Origin: Nitrososphaerota archaeon
GTDB taxonomy: Archaea; Thermoproteota; Nitrososphaeria; Nitrososphaerales; JACQRY01
DNA: 64,000 nt
Reading direction: 5' to 3'
NCBI GenBank assembly: GCA_016184315.1
Contig: JACPCU010000007.1
Coordinates: 62,001-126,000 of the forward strand
The notes beneath the pieces are model-generated. The model searched no databases and was not told where the DNA came from. It saw only the letters and a list, made by a program, of their open reading frames with translations. This document shows, piece after piece, positions 7,636 to 16,856 of the stretch. Made by a program: the position numbers and the translations under genes. Position 1 is the first letter of the stretch, and each line of letters begins with the position of its first letter.

Positions 7636-9578
7636 TTGTTTAAAGCAGGTTTCTGAGCCACTCCGTTTTCCGGCCAAAGATCTTTGACGACGAAATCTAG
7701 CTGCAGTTGGCTGAGCTTCTCTTTGGTAGGCTTGCCAGAGGTAGGATCCCACCCTCGTACAGTATAGTATTGAGGTAACATCTCGTCTAGTTTGACCACT
7801 GCTCCTGACTTGTTCTTCTCCTTGGTCAGCCTCTCAGGCAACGTGTCTTCTTCACGAGTGCAGCCGTGCCTCATGTTGAAAGCCTTCTTCAGGTTGAAGA
7901 CTCTTTCGCCAACATTCAGCGCTCCAGCGAGATCCATTGAGATGCCCGTGACGGCGCTGTATGCCTTGACAAGATTCGACTCGCCACCATATGCACCATA
8001 TTTCATGGCGAAGACGCACCAGCCCGATGTGTTAATGAATCCTCTCCAATTCTCCTCGACAATAGCTAGGTGACCCTTGTTTTCGGTGCTGAACCTGTCC
8101 ACGATCTGAGGGTAGGGCAACTGAGATTTCTTCCATCCACCCAACTCTAAGCCCAGTGTGAACCCCTCTGTGTGTCTGGCGCCAGTTACTGTGCACGCGT
8201 AGTGGACACCCATACTTTGGGCAGCCCTAGGATCGTGGACAGACATCTCTAATCCCTTGACCTGAATGGAGAGCCTCTCTGCGCCATTGCCTATGATCAT
8301 GCCTGCTCTCCTAGATCCCTCCGCCAAGATGTTTCCGAATCCTTCGCGGTGAGCGATCTTGTCAAGCATCGCCATGGCCGCCATATCGTTTCCAAACTTG
8401 AGCTCTATGCCATCCGTGTCTTCCTTAGTTATCATTCCTCGCTCGTAGCACTCCATCGCCAAGGACAGAGTACCACCTAGAGATATGGTGTCGATTCCAT
8501 ACATGTTACACAGATCATTGAGCTTCGCTACTGCATAGATGTTGTCTATGCCGCAGTTGGAGCCTATTGAGCCAAGAGTTTCATACTCAGGGCCTTCAAC
8601 GCCCTTCTCGGTGGCGAAGGGTCCTGATTCCACGTATGCAACGCGTCTGCATGCGACAGGACACACGTAACATGTCCTTGTGCCTATCATTATCAGCTTC
8701 TGGCCTTCCCGCCCTATCTTTTCAACACCGGGGTCTCCCGGTCCACCGAAGTCGATGCGCGACCAGTTGTACGCGGGAACATCGCCGAGCTGCCAAGATG
8801 AGTCGAAGCTTCCAGAGGTGCCTCCTTTATGGAAGTCTTGGAGGGCTTGATCAGTCTTGCCTCTCTGAGTCACCTCAGAGACGACCTTCTTGAGAGTGTC
8901 CATGTCGGCTACGGGCACCTTGGCGTGACCTCTTACGGCTACTGCCTTCAGGTTCATGAAGCCCATTACTGCGCCTACACCGCATCTGGCAGCTATTCTC
9001 TCAGCGTTGTCGTTGGCTACTCCTGCGATTCTAACCATGTTTTCTCCTGCAGGCCCTATGGCTGCGACCTTCACGTTCTTGTCGCTGAGATCGTTTCTGA
9101 GGGCGTGGTCAGTTTCCCGAGCGTCCTTGCCCCAATAAGATTTGGCGTCTTTTAGCTCGGCATTGCCGTCTATGATGCGTAAATATACTGGTTTTGGGGC
9201 GCGGCCTTGGAAAACTATCATGTCGTAGCCGGAGAATTTGAGTTCAGCTCCCCAGAAGCCTCCTGAACTGGCGTCGCCAAAATATCCTGTTAGAGGTGAT
9301 TTGGTTACTATGCTGTGCCTACCAGCTGTTGTAGTCATGGTGCCTGTGACTGGTCCTGTGGAGAAGATGAGCCGGTTGTTGGGGTCAAAGGGTTCTACCC
9401 ATGGAGGTACTTCGTCATAGAGGATCTTGCCTGCGATGCCCTGATTTCCTATGTATGTTTTGACTAGTGAAGGGTCAAGAGGCACCTTCAGAATCTTGTT
9501 TCGCGAGAGGTCAACTCTTAGGGTCCAGCCCATGTAGCCACCGGGAAGATCGGAGGTCAAATCGGATCTAAACTTCAT
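7632..9578 (-). CDS. Aldehyde ferredoxin oxidoreductase family (tungsten enzyme)
   Basis: AOR-family protein, 648 residues, close to full length for the family. The N-terminal tungstopterin domain contains the family landmark TGPVTGTMTTTAGRHSIVTK. The [4Fe-4S] cysteines are in CYVCPVACRR, with a distal Cys in HGCTREEDTLPERL near the C-terminus. Members oxidise aldehydes to acids with ferredoxin as acceptor in the cytoplasm, using W-bis-pyranopterin; the substrate is not readable. The start at 9578 gives a 15-residue extension before MGWTLRVDLSRNK; the internal ATG at 9533 corresponds to the start in many relatives and is a serious alternative. It sits among other molybdenum/tungsten and aldehyde-handling genes. 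Confidence 0.9.
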   Translation of the reverse strand: MKFRSDLTSDLPGGYMGWTLRVDLSRNKILKVPLDPSLVKTYIGNQGIAGKILYDEVPPWVEPFDPNNRLIFSTGPVTGTMTTTAGRHSIVTKSPLTGYFGDASSGGFWGAELKFSGYDMIVFQGRAPKPVYLRIIDGNAELKDAKSYWGKDARETDHALRNDLSDKNVKVAAIGPAGENMVRIAGVANDNAERIAARCGVGAVMGFMNLKAVAVRGHAKVPVADMDTLKKVVSEVTQRGKTDQALQDFHKGGTSGSFDSSWQLGDVPAYNWSRIDFGGPGDPGVEKIGREGQKLIMIGTRTCYVCPVACRRVAYVESGPFATEKGVEGPEYETLGSIGSNCGIDNIYAVAKLNDLCNMYGIDTISLGGTLSLAMECYERGMITKEDTDGIELKFGNDMAAMAMLDKIAHREGFGNILAEGSRRAGMIIGNGAERLSIQVKGLEMSVHDPRAAQSMGVHYACTVTGARHTEGFTLGLELGGWKKSQLPYPQIVDRFSTENKGHLAIVEENWRGFINTSGWCVFAMKYGAYGGESNLVKAYSAVTGISMDLAGALNVGERVFNLKKAFNMRHGCTREEDTLPERLTKEKNKSGAVVKLDEMLPQYYTVRGWDPTSGKPTKEKLSQLQLDFVVKDLWPENGVAQKPALNN

Positions 9579-9734
9579 TATTCTTGCTTATAGCGATTTC
9601 CTTCAACTTGCTATACAATCTTGCTATCACTCATCGTCTTTCAAAATTCCCCTGAAGCCACTTTCTGGATAAAGGTCAATGATTCATGCTTATGCTCTAT
9701 GTTTATCTTTTGATTCCAATGAAGGGTATGCGGA

Positions 9735-10937
9735 ATGCGCGCTGAGACCCGCTCCGTGGTTTTCTTGGGACTGGTCTACTTGCTTCTTTTTGCAGGCAGA
9801 ACCGTAATCATACCCATCATTCCTCCATACGCTAGGGGACTCGGGGCGACTGAGGCGCAGATCGGCGCCATAGTAGGTGCGTTCGGTCTTGCACGCGTGA
9901 TCTTCGATCTCCCCATTGGCGCCGTCATTCAGGGATATGGGCCTAGACGCGTCATGGTCCTAAGCGTGATGGTAGTCATGCTAGCGTCACTTCTGGGGGC
10001 CACGGCGCCCAGTCTGATCATCCTCTTTGCAGCTAGGCTCATCGAAGGCGCAGGTATGAGCCTGTTCTTCATAGGCGGATTGACACTCGTAGCCAGTTTA
10101 ACGAAGACCGAGAGGAGAGGCCGCTTGATGAGCATACCATCCAGCATGGTCGAACTGGGTACACTTCTCGGCCCCGCCCTAGGTGGAATAGCTGCTGAAT
10201 ACTATGATTTGACGGCGCCCTTTTACCTATATATATTTCTCGCAGTGGTCAGTCTGCCTTTCATTCTAATCCTTCTGCGCCAGGATGTCGCGAAACAGAA
10301 ACCAGAGGCTAGGAGTAGCCTCGGCCTATTCAAGAAGCTCTTGCTGAACCGCGACTTGGTCACGGTCAACCTTGCCACATTCGCCGTCTTCGTGGCAAGA
10401 TTCGGCGTGCTGTATACCGGAGTCCCATTATTGGCGTATGACAACCTAGGGGTTTCCAAAGCTGCATTAGGAGGCATGCTGGCTATCGCTAGCGTGGCTT
10501 CTTTCAGTCTCCTGTTTCCCGTAGGGTATCTTTCCGATAGGCTGGGAAGGAAACCGTTTATGATGATGGCTCTAGGTCTGACTGCCTTATCCACCGTTCT
10601 GGTGGCGAGGGCAACGGATGCAACCATGTTGTTCTTTGTGTTGATCCTTTATGGCATAACGATCGGGCTTACAGGGCCGACACCTGCGTGGTTCATCGAC
10701 GTGGCGCCTCCTGAGCTGCGTGGAGGCGCAATGGGCATGTACCGTTTCTTCAACGACCTAGGTCAGACCGTGGGGCCTTTTCTGGTAGGGGGATTGATCG
10801 AATTGACTAGAGGCGCGGTTGTTGTGCCTCTTCCCTTTGATGCGGCGGCAATAATACTGCTCTTTATGGCGATTCTGGTGAGTAGGGCGAGAGACCCTGT
10901 GGCTGAACTACGCAGGCAAAGAAAGAAGCAGCCATAA
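9735..10937 (+). CDS. MFS transporter (drug/metabolite efflux type)
   Basis: Twelve-helix major facilitator of 400 residues. It has the inter-helix motif G-x3-D-x2-G-P-R-R-V type (IQGYGPRRV) and, in the second half, SDRLGRKPFMM, the canonical loop between helices 8 and 9. Tandem conserved GP sites (ELGTLLGPALGG, DLGQTVGPFLVGG) fit the drug:H+ antiporter-like DHA1 group. The substrate is unknown. It is divergent from the AOR gene. A TATA-like GTTTATC at about 9701 sits about 25-30 nt upstream; a five-codon ATG frame at 9728-9745 overlaps the start and could be a mini-leader or chance. Confidence 0.85.
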   Translation: MRAETRSVVFLGLVYLLLFAGRTVIIPIIPPYARGLGATEAQIGAIVGAFGLARVIFDLPIGAVIQGYGPRRVMVLSVMVVMLASLLGATAPSLIILFAARLIEGAGMSLFFIGGLTLVASLTKTERRGRLMSIPSSMVELGTLLGPALGGIAAEYYDLTAPFYLYIFLAVVSLPFILILLRQDVAKQKPEARSSLGLFKKLLLNRDLVTVNLATFAVFVARFGVLYTGVPLLAYDNLGVSKAALGGMLAIASVASFSLLFPVGYLSDRLGRKPFMMMALGLTALSTVLVARATDATMLFFVLILYGITIGLTGPTPAWFIDVAPPELRGGAMGMYRFFNDLGQTVGPFLVGGLIELTRGAVVVPLPFDAAAIILLFMAILVSRARDPVAELRRQRKKQP

Positions 10938-10968
10938 GCCTAGATGCTCCTAGTGTAGATCCCCGAAG

Positions 10969-10975
10969 TTTATAT
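10969..10975 (+). promoter_or_regulatory. TATA box for molybdenum hydroxylase M/S genes
   Basis: TTTATAT centred about 18 nt before the ATG at 10990. The spacing is a little short for a leaderless transcript starting exactly at that ATG, so either initiation is close to the box or translation starts at a later codon such as the TTG at 11011. Confidence 0.45.
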
Positions 10976-10989
10976 GGACTCGCTCAGAG

Positions 10990-11910
10990 ATGCCTGAGAC
11001 CAGTGTAGTCTTGCCGGTATTCAAGCCTCAAAGATATGTTCGAGCAAAGACCCCCGAGGAGGTCCTAAGCATAATGCAGACATATCGGGAAAAAGCCAGG
11101 ATAGTAGGCGGAAACACGTTTCTGAATGAGCTGGCGAAACGCGGCCTCCTCTCCGATGTGGAAGTTCTCTTGGACATAGAGCCATTAGAATTACATCATC
11201 TTAAGGACGAGGGAAACAGAGTAGTGATTGGCGCATCCACAAAGATCGAGGATCTAGCACATAGCCCCTCCGTTAAGAACAATGCAGCGCTGACGGCTCT
11301 TGCAGAGGCAGCTCAAAACGTGCATCCAGTGCAGATTAGAAATCTGGCGACTGTGGGAGGATGCATCTCCACGGGGGTACCTTTCCTAGATGTCCCTGTT
11401 GCGCTCCTAGCTCTCAACGCTGAAGTGAGGGTTGTTGCCAAGAGTGGAGAAAAATCAATGCCAATTGACAGGTATCTAGACATGTCTCTGACCGACTATA
11501 TGGCAGACAAGTTTGTGAAAGAATTGGTGGTGACTCTTCCCCGAGGCTCATACTCCTCATGCTTCAGGAAGTTCGGTCTAACAGGCTTTGACTATGCTCT
11601 GGTGAATGTTGCTGCAAGAACCTCCTTGGATATCAATGGAATCTGTGGAGATGCATCTATAGCAGTTGGAGGCAAAGGAGTAGAACTATCAAGGATGAAG
11701 GAAGCAGAGGCAGTTCTGACAGGTAAGCCTTTGAACGAGAATACTATAGGTGCAGCTTCGCAGAAGGCTTCTGACACCGCAAAGGTAGAAGACGACATAC
11801 CTCTCAGAGGCTCGGCTGAATACAAGAAGCACATCGTCAAAGTCATGGTGAACAGAGCCCTCGCTGAAACAGCCACACAACTTGGAGTGAAAAACATTGG
11901 ACATGATTGA
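10990..11910 (+). CDS. Molybdenum hydroxylase FAD-binding medium subunit (XdhB/CoxM family)
   Basis: FAD subunit of a xanthine dehydrogenase/CO dehydrogenase-family hydroxylase, 306 residues. The first FAD motif is ARIVGGNTFLNELAKRG. The second is HPVQIRNLATVGGCISTGVPFLDVP, where most homologues have an IRN-xAT-xGG pattern. It passes electrons from the 2Fe-2S subunit to FAD and then to an external acceptor. The small-subunit gene overlaps it by 14 nt. The large subunit lies 3' on the opposite strand, an unusual arrangement for this enzyme. The second motif is well preserved, so a functional FAD site is likely. Confidence 0.88.
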   Translation: MPETSVVLPVFKPQRYVRAKTPEEVLSIMQTYREKARIVGGNTFLNELAKRGLLSDVEVLLDIEPLELHHLKDEGNRVVIGASTKIEDLAHSPSVKNNAALTALAEAAQNVHPVQIRNLATVGGCISTGVPFLDVPVALLALNAEVRVVAKSGEKSMPIDRYLDMSLTDYMADKFVKELVVTLPRGSYSSCFRKFGLTGFDYALVNVAARTSLDINGICGDASIAVGGKGVELSRMKEAEAVLTGKPLNENTIGAASQKASDTAKVEDDIPLRGSAEYKKHIVKVMVNRALAETATQLGVKNIGHD

Positions 11911-12373
11911 AATAACACTCAAAGTAAACGGACAGATGCACAGAGTATCTGTCGAACCCGGCGAAAACCTCCTCCGCACCTTAAGAGAGAAAATCGGAAC
12001 TAGAGGCGTTAAGCAGTCGTGCGATTATGGCGGCTGCGGTGCATGCACAGTAATCGCCAACGGTAAGACTGTTTACTCGTGCATGACCCTGTCAGCAAAG
12101 ATGAGTGACGCTGAAATAACGACCGTCGAAGGATTGGAGACGACCCACGGCTTAGATCCGCTTCAAACATTGTTCATGGAGAAGTGGGCGCTGCAATGCG
12201 GCTTCTGCACGCCAGGCATATTGCTGTCATCAAAATGCCTTCTAGACTCAAATCCTAATCCCAGCGAAGGCGAGATCAAAGAGGCTCTTGCCGGCCACGT
12301 GTGCAGATGCACAGGCTACATCAAGATCATCGAAGCTGTCAGAGAAGCTGCTGAGCTACGCTCCAGAAAGTAG
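11897..12373 (+). CDS. Molybdenum hydroxylase 2x[2Fe-2S] small subunit (XdhC/CoxS family)
   Basis: Iron-sulfur subunit, 158 residues, normal length. The N-terminal plant-ferredoxin cluster is bound by Cys42, Cys47, Cys50 and Cys62 (CDYGGCGAC). The C-terminal four-helix domain binds the second cluster through Cys101, Cys104 (CGFC), Cys136 and Cys138 (CRC). It relays electrons from the Mo site of the large subunit to FAD. Translation may start at ATG 11897 or at the ATG two codons later; both overlap the end of the medium-subunit gene, implying coupling. Confidence 0.92.
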   Translation: MDMIEITLKVNGQMHRVSVEPGENLLRTLREKIGTRGVKQSCDYGGCGACTVIANGKTVYSCMTLSAKMSDAEITTVEGLETTHGLDPLQTLFMEKWALQCGFCTPGILLSSKCLLDSNPNPSEGEIKEALAGHVCRCTGYIKIIEAVREAAELRSRK

Positions 12374-12379
12374 TTGCCG

Positions 12380-14668
12380 CTAACGGTTTCGTTGAGCCAA
12401 TCCTTTCAGAACCGACTCAGGAGTTATAGGTAAGTTGGAGACCCTTACTCCGGTGGCGTTGTAAACCGCGTTAGCGATAGCTGGAGGCACCGGTATCACT
12501 GCTGGCTCAGAGACTCCCTTGGCGCCAAAGGGCCCAGTGGAATCGGAGACCTCTACAATCACCACTTTGACTGGAGGCATGTCCAGCGTTCCAAAGACCT
12601 TGTAGTCAGCCAAGTCAACACCATGTGGATTGCCATGTTCATCAAAATAGACCTGTTCAGTCAAAGTGTAGCCGAGTGATTGTGATACTGCGCCACATAT
12701 TTGCCCTTCAACACCAAGAGGATTAATTGCAACGCCCACATCGTGAGCAGCCACATATCTTGTCACCGTGACCTTGCCTGTGTCTGTGTCCACTTCTACC
12801 TCTGCGAAGTGAGCGCCTGAAGGAGTTGGATTGGTTTTAGGAATTTCGCTGCAGACGCCCATCAGCATGGTTCCCGGAGCAGTGAAGATGCTCTTGTGAG
12901 CCACTTCTTCGAATGTGATTCTGCGATCAGGGTCTTCCTTGACGTAGACGACGCTGCCTCTTGTCTCTAGACTATCCGGTGTCGCATCTAGAGCGGATGA
13001 CGCGGCGTCTATGATGCGGCGTCTAAGGTCTTCAGCCGCCTTCTTCACCGTTGAACCGACGACATAGGTGACTCTAGTAGCATGCGTCGGTGCGTCTAGA
13101 AGTGAAGTGTCTGTGTCAGCGTAGGTTATGTGAATGTCTCCTAGAGTAGCACCCAAGGTCTCAGCAGTGATCTGGGACAGAATTGTATTCTGACCCGCTC
13201 CTTGATCAATGGTCGCAATGGTAAGATCGACGCTGCCATCCACGTTAAGCCGCAATATGGCTCCTGATGCCTCAATGCTCCCACCCTTCTTGCCACTTAC
13301 ACCGCTACCTCCAAGAGGTATGCAGGCCATTCCCACACCTCTAACTCTACCTTTGGGCAACGCAGGAGGCTTGGACAGACCCCTCCAACCAAACACTTCC
13401 CCACCCCTGTGCAAACATTCCTCAAATCCATAAGAGGTGATAGTCGCATCGCCTCCAAGTCGAGGATTAGGTTCTCCAACTCTCCAAGAATTCCTAATTC
13501 TCAGATCCACAGGATCTATACCAAGCTCCTGCGAAATCTCATCTAACTGCTGCTCTAATCCGAAGAGACCTTGAGGACCACCATAGCCTCTGAATGCTCC
13601 TGCAGGGGGGTTGTTGGTGTACACGATTGTTCCGTCAAACTTCACGTGGGGGCTTCTGTAAGAAGCTAGAAAGGATGATGCAGCAACAGCACATATAGAT
13701 GGCGCGTGGCTAACTTGTGCGCCTCCATCCACAAGCATGCTGCAGAACCGCGCAACCAATGAACCGTCCTTTCGGACACCTGTCTTCAGCTTCTGAACCG
13801 TAGGCATGAAGACTGTCGACAGTATCTCCTCTTCTCTGCTGAGCCTTATCCTGACTGGAATCTTAGCTTTCATTGCCAGCTTGGCGCAAATAGGCTCCAT
13901 GGGATTCATATCCAGCTTAGAACCGAAAGCACCTCCAATGTACTTGGGTCGCACCACCTTGACTTTTCTGAAGGGGTATTCGAGTACGGTGCTAAGCCTT
14001 TCCCGTAGACCGTGAATCATCTGCGTGGAAGAATACACCGTCAGATTTCCGTCTCTATCCACATCACATACACACACATGGGTCTCTAGTGGGAACTGTG
14101 TTACACGCTGAGTTCGATAAGTCCTTTCAAACACCATGTCCGCCTGCCTAAATCCGTCTTCAGTGTCCCCCCACCCTCTGCTCATTGTCGTCGCAATATT
14201 GTCCTTGGGCGCGTAAACCTTCAGTGAACCCTCTTTCACTGCTTCCTCCATGTCAAGAACAAACGGCTTTTCATCGTAGTCAACTTCGATCAAGTCGAGG
14301 GCTTCCTGAGCCGCATCTTCACTGGTGGCAGCTACGGCTACAACCTCATCACCCACATAGCGAACAGTATCATCCATGACCAAGAAGTCTTTTATCTGCG
14401 AAGGACCATTGGGATCAACGCCAATCTTAGGATGATAAAAGACTCGGGGGAAGTCTCTGGCAGTGACAATGGCCTTGACCTCTGGATGCCGCTCAGCCTT
14501 TGAAGTGTCTATCTTCCTGACCGCTGCATGTGGGTAGGGGCTTCTCAGAATCTTGCCGTGGAGCATCCCGGATATCCTGAATTCAACTGGGTAGCCGTAT
14601 CCTCCCCTGATCTTATCTAAGGCATCAACGTTAGGGATGGGCTTCCCGATAATGGTGGCAGATGTCAT
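12380..14668 (-). CDS. Molybdenum hydroxylase large subunit (xanthine dehydrogenase/CoxL family)
   Basis: Mo-pterin subunit, 762 residues, full length. The N-terminal a/b-hammerhead domain has IVTARDFP; the Mo domain has AFRGYGGPQG, where form I CO dehydrogenases carry a Cys-containing loop. This protein therefore lacks the CO-oxidising active-site signature and is better placed with xanthine, nicotinate or aromatic-CoA hydroxylases. The catalytic Glu is seen near the C-terminus in GAKGVSEPAV. It is convergent with the medium and small subunit genes, its stop lying 6 nt from theirs, so the three subunits would need two transcripts. UbiD lies upstream on the same strand. The substrate is unknown. 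Confidence 0.9.
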   Translation of the reverse strand: MTSATIIGKPIPNVDALDKIRGGYGYPVEFRISGMLHGKILRSPYPHAAVRKIDTSKAERHPEVKAIVTARDFPRVFYHPKIGVDPNGPSQIKDFLVMDDTVRYVGDEVVAVAATSEDAAQEALDLIEVDYDEKPFVLDMEEAVKEGSLKVYAPKDNIATTMSRGWGDTEDGFRQADMVFERTYRTQRVTQFPLETHVCVCDVDRDGNLTVYSSTQMIHGLRERLSTVLEYPFRKVKVVRPKYIGGAFGSKLDMNPMEPICAKLAMKAKIPVRIRLSREEEILSTVFMPTVQKLKTGVRKDGSLVARFCSMLVDGGAQVSHAPSICAVAASSFLASYRSPHVKFDGTIVYTNNPPAGAFRGYGGPQGLFGLEQQLDEISQELGIDPVDLRIRNSWRVGEPNPRLGGDATITSYGFEECLHRGGEVFGWRGLSKPPALPKGRVRGVGMACIPLGGSGVSGKKGGSIEASGAILRLNVDGSVDLTIATIDQGAGQNTILSQITAETLGATLGDIHITYADTDTSLLDAPTHATRVTYVVGSTVKKAAEDLRRRIIDAASSALDATPDSLETRGSVVYVKEDPDRRITFEEVAHKSIFTAPGTMLMGVCSEIPKTNPTPSGAHFAEVEVDTDTGKVTVTRYVAAHDVGVAINPLGVEGQICGAVSQSLGYTLTEQVYFDEHGNPHGVDLADYKVFGTLDMPPVKVVIVEVSDSTGPFGAKGVSEPAVIPVPPAIANAVYNATGVRVSNLPITPESVLKGLAQRNR

Positions 14669-14756
14669 TTCAATGCCTCTTGGCTATTATACGTCTCCTC
14701 TTATGGGTATAGGTAATGCAATACGTTTCACGCTGACCACGGAAGATGCAGCTGAA

Positions 14757-16217
14757 TCATGTTTCTGATAGCAAATCCTTCCACTTCTTCTCAACCTGCT
14801 CCCGGAGCTCGGGCCTAGATCTCACAACACTGGGGAACTCGTTCATCCTGTTGAACGGCCTGCACGCGTCGATAATCGCTCTTGACGCCCTCCATTCCTT
14901 AGTCTCTTTTGGAGCTATGGGGTCAAGCTTGTTGCTGAAAGTTCTACGCAGCACATCGATGCCAGTCTCGGGGTTCGACCTTGTACAGATCGCCCACACT
15001 ACATCCTCCAAGTTAGTGGGATCAATATCATCATCCACCACAACTATGTAGCGACCATTCCCCTGGGCTGCAACCTGACTTTGGGCTGCAACTGCACCGG
15101 CCTGAGTCGCATGCCCAGGATACATCTGTTTGATTGACACGACGAGCAGAAAGTTTACCGCAGCACACTCATGGAACCAAACCCCCTTGATTTCTGGCAT
15201 CCCTACTCTTCGAAGAGCGTCCTTCACCATGACCGACTTCAACACGGAGTGCATCAGCGTGTAGTCATGGGGAGGCTTACAGTTGAAGGCGCCTAGGACA
15301 ATAGGGTCATCTCGATGATAGACCGCAGCCACCTCGACTATGGGTTGTTCCGTTCTGCCCGATGAGTAGTAGCCTGTGAATTCCCCGAAGGGGCCTTCTG
15401 GTAGACGCTTGTCAGGAGGTATGAAGCCCTCTATTGCGATCTCGCTGTTGGCTGGGATCGGTAACCCGGTTATGGGCCCTTTGATTACCTCTATCTGAGA
15501 ATCGATCACGGCACCAGCATAATTGTATTCGCATAGCCCGTAGGGAATAGCGCTTCCACCAACTACTAGGAATAGCGGATGATGCCCAAAGGATATCACT
15601 ACTGGACAAGCCTTGCCCTTAGAGTGATAAGCACGTAGATGTCGGAAACCATGATGGCTGGGGCTGATGTAGATTCCAAGCGTCTTATCATCGTGCACAG
15701 CGATGCGGTATGTCCCCACGTTGACGACTCCTGTCTGTGGGTCTCTTGTGATTACAACGTCTCCTGTTCCCAAGTACCTTCCTCCGTCCATTTCGTTCCA
15801 CAGAGGGGCAGGGAACTTCAGCATGTTCACTTTGTCACCAGTTAAGGTGTTTTCAAGTACAGGTCCTTCGCTTACTTCTTTGGGCGGATAGTTGGATGCT
15901 GAGCTCTCCCACTCCGAAGATTTCCCTTCAAGGCTGTTGACGAGCTCTTGAACTGTGTTTGCGCTATTGACCCCGAGTGTGATTCCAAGTCTCTTACTCG
16001 TGAGGAGGGCGCTTGTTAGAAGTCTGAAGCCTTTCTGGTAGCCCTTCATCTCGTCGAACAAGAGGGCGGACCCCCTGTTCCGAGCGTTTATCTCTGACAG
16101 AGTGCCGATTTCAAGCTCAGGGTCTGCGTTTCGCAGTGCCTTGAGTTCGCCTATCTGATCCACCTTCGATAGCCATTCCCGTAGGTCGAGCATCTTGGCG
16201 GAGATGCTGGAGTTCAC
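14757..16217 (-). CDS. UbiD-family prenylated-FMN decarboxylase
   Basis: UbiD-type (de)carboxylase, 486 residues, normal length. The three-domain fold is recognisable by the N-terminal DLREWLSKVDQIGELK, the prFMN/metal region, and the signature PEGPFGEFTGYYSSGR with the conserved acidic residues of the active site. Members reversibly decarboxylate aromatic or alpha,beta-unsaturated acids and need prenylated FMN made by UbiX, which is not in this window. With the molybdenum hydroxylase next to it and a UbiA enzyme not far away, it may serve aromatic-acid metabolism or quinone synthesis; that is inference. Start at 16217, with an ATG at 16193 as alternative. Confidence 0.9.
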   Translation of the reverse strand: MNSSISAKMLDLREWLSKVDQIGELKALRNADPELEIGTLSEINARNRGSALLFDEMKGYQKGFRLLTSALLTSKRLGITLGVNSANTVQELVNSLEGKSSEWESSASNYPPKEVSEGPVLENTLTGDKVNMLKFPAPLWNEMDGGRYLGTGDVVITRDPQTGVVNVGTYRIAVHDDKTLGIYISPSHHGFRHLRAYHSKGKACPVVISFGHHPLFLVVGGSAIPYGLCEYNYAGAVIDSQIEVIKGPITGLPIPANSEIAIEGFIPPDKRLPEGPFGEFTGYYSSGRTEQPIVEVAAVYHRDDPIVLGAFNCKPPHDYTLMHSVLKSVMVKDALRRVGMPEIKGVWFHECAAVNFLLVVSIKQMYPGHATQAGAVAAQSQVAAQGNGRYIVVVDDDIDPTNLEDVVWAICTRSNPETGIDVLRRTFSNKLDPIAPKETKEWRASRAIIDACRPFNRMNEFPSVVRSRPELREQVEKKWKDLLSET

Positions 16218-16306
16218 TAGAATAACTTTACTGTCAACTGAACGCTTAGCATTGCTACCTGTCCAATAGTATCCAGTTTATGGAAACTTCAAGTCCATTC
16301 GGTAAA

Positions 16307-16318
16307 TTTTATTTATAC
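16307..16318 (+). promoter_or_regulatory. TATA box for nusA-like/aspS
   Basis: TTTTATTTATAC sits about 37 nt before the TTG start at 16350, in the 132-nt divergent spacer between ubiD and the KH-domain gene. Its composition and position match an archaeal promoter with a short leader. Confidence 0.5.
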
Positions 16319-16349
16319 CCTGAAAGACACCCTTCTTGACTCTTACAAT

Positions 16350-16856
16350 TTGAAGCTGCCCATCTGCGCCTTTGATGCTAAGACAGGGATTCTATGCCCT
16401 AAATGCGATGCACGACTAAAGAGTCGGCACATCACAAAGACGGACGTAAATGTTTCCGTCAAGCTATCGAAACTTTCCGATAAGATGGGTGAGCTGGCAA
16501 GAGTAACACTTGTCCGGGCTTTAGACGTGGAAGAAGACATAGTGTTACTCGTAGGGAAAGGAGACGGAGTGTATCTTCGAAGCAATCCTAGACTGGTGGA
16601 GACAATTGAGAAAGAGCTCAAGTCTAAGGTATGGGTCATTGACGCTGAGGCGGGCGACCGAAACCTGCTCGAAGACATCTTTTACCCTGCTCATATCCTT
16701 ACCGTGAATGTCGTATGGCTCCCAGATGGAAGCAAGCTCACCAAAGTCATAGTGCCTTCAAGAAGAGGAGGACAAGTACAACTAGATGTGGATAAGATTA
16801 AGGGCGTGGCTAAGGCGGTGCGAGGAATAGACCTCCTTGTCGAAGTTGAATCGTAG
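16350..16856 (+). CDS. NusA-like KH-domain RNA-binding protein
   Basis: Archaeal NusA-type protein, 168 residues. It begins with a short zinc-ribbon-like segment (ICAFDAKTGILCPKCDARL, three cysteines visible) followed by two KH-type modules. The first contains VGKGDGVYLRSNPRLVETIE and the second IVPSRRGGQVQLDVDKIKG. Archaeal NusA homologues bind RNA and are thought to act in transcription elongation or ribosome biogenesis. The start is TTG at 16350. The 3' end overlaps the start of aspS, so the two are translationally coupled, a linkage between two information-processing genes. Confidence 0.82.
   Translation: MKLPICAFDAKTGILCPKCDARLKSRHITKTDVNVSVKLSKLSDKMGELARVTLVRALDVEEDIVLLVGKGDGVYLRSNPRLVETIEKELKSKVWVIDAEAGDRNLLEDIFYPAHILTVNVVWLPDGSKLTKVIVPSRRGGQVQLDVDKIKGVAKAVRGIDLLVEVES

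Noticed and set aside
12380-14668. Labelling the large subunit as carbon monoxide dehydrogenase CoxL
   Set aside because: The active-site loop reads AFRGYGG and lacks the cysteine-bearing CoxL signature, so a CO-oxidising role is not supported.
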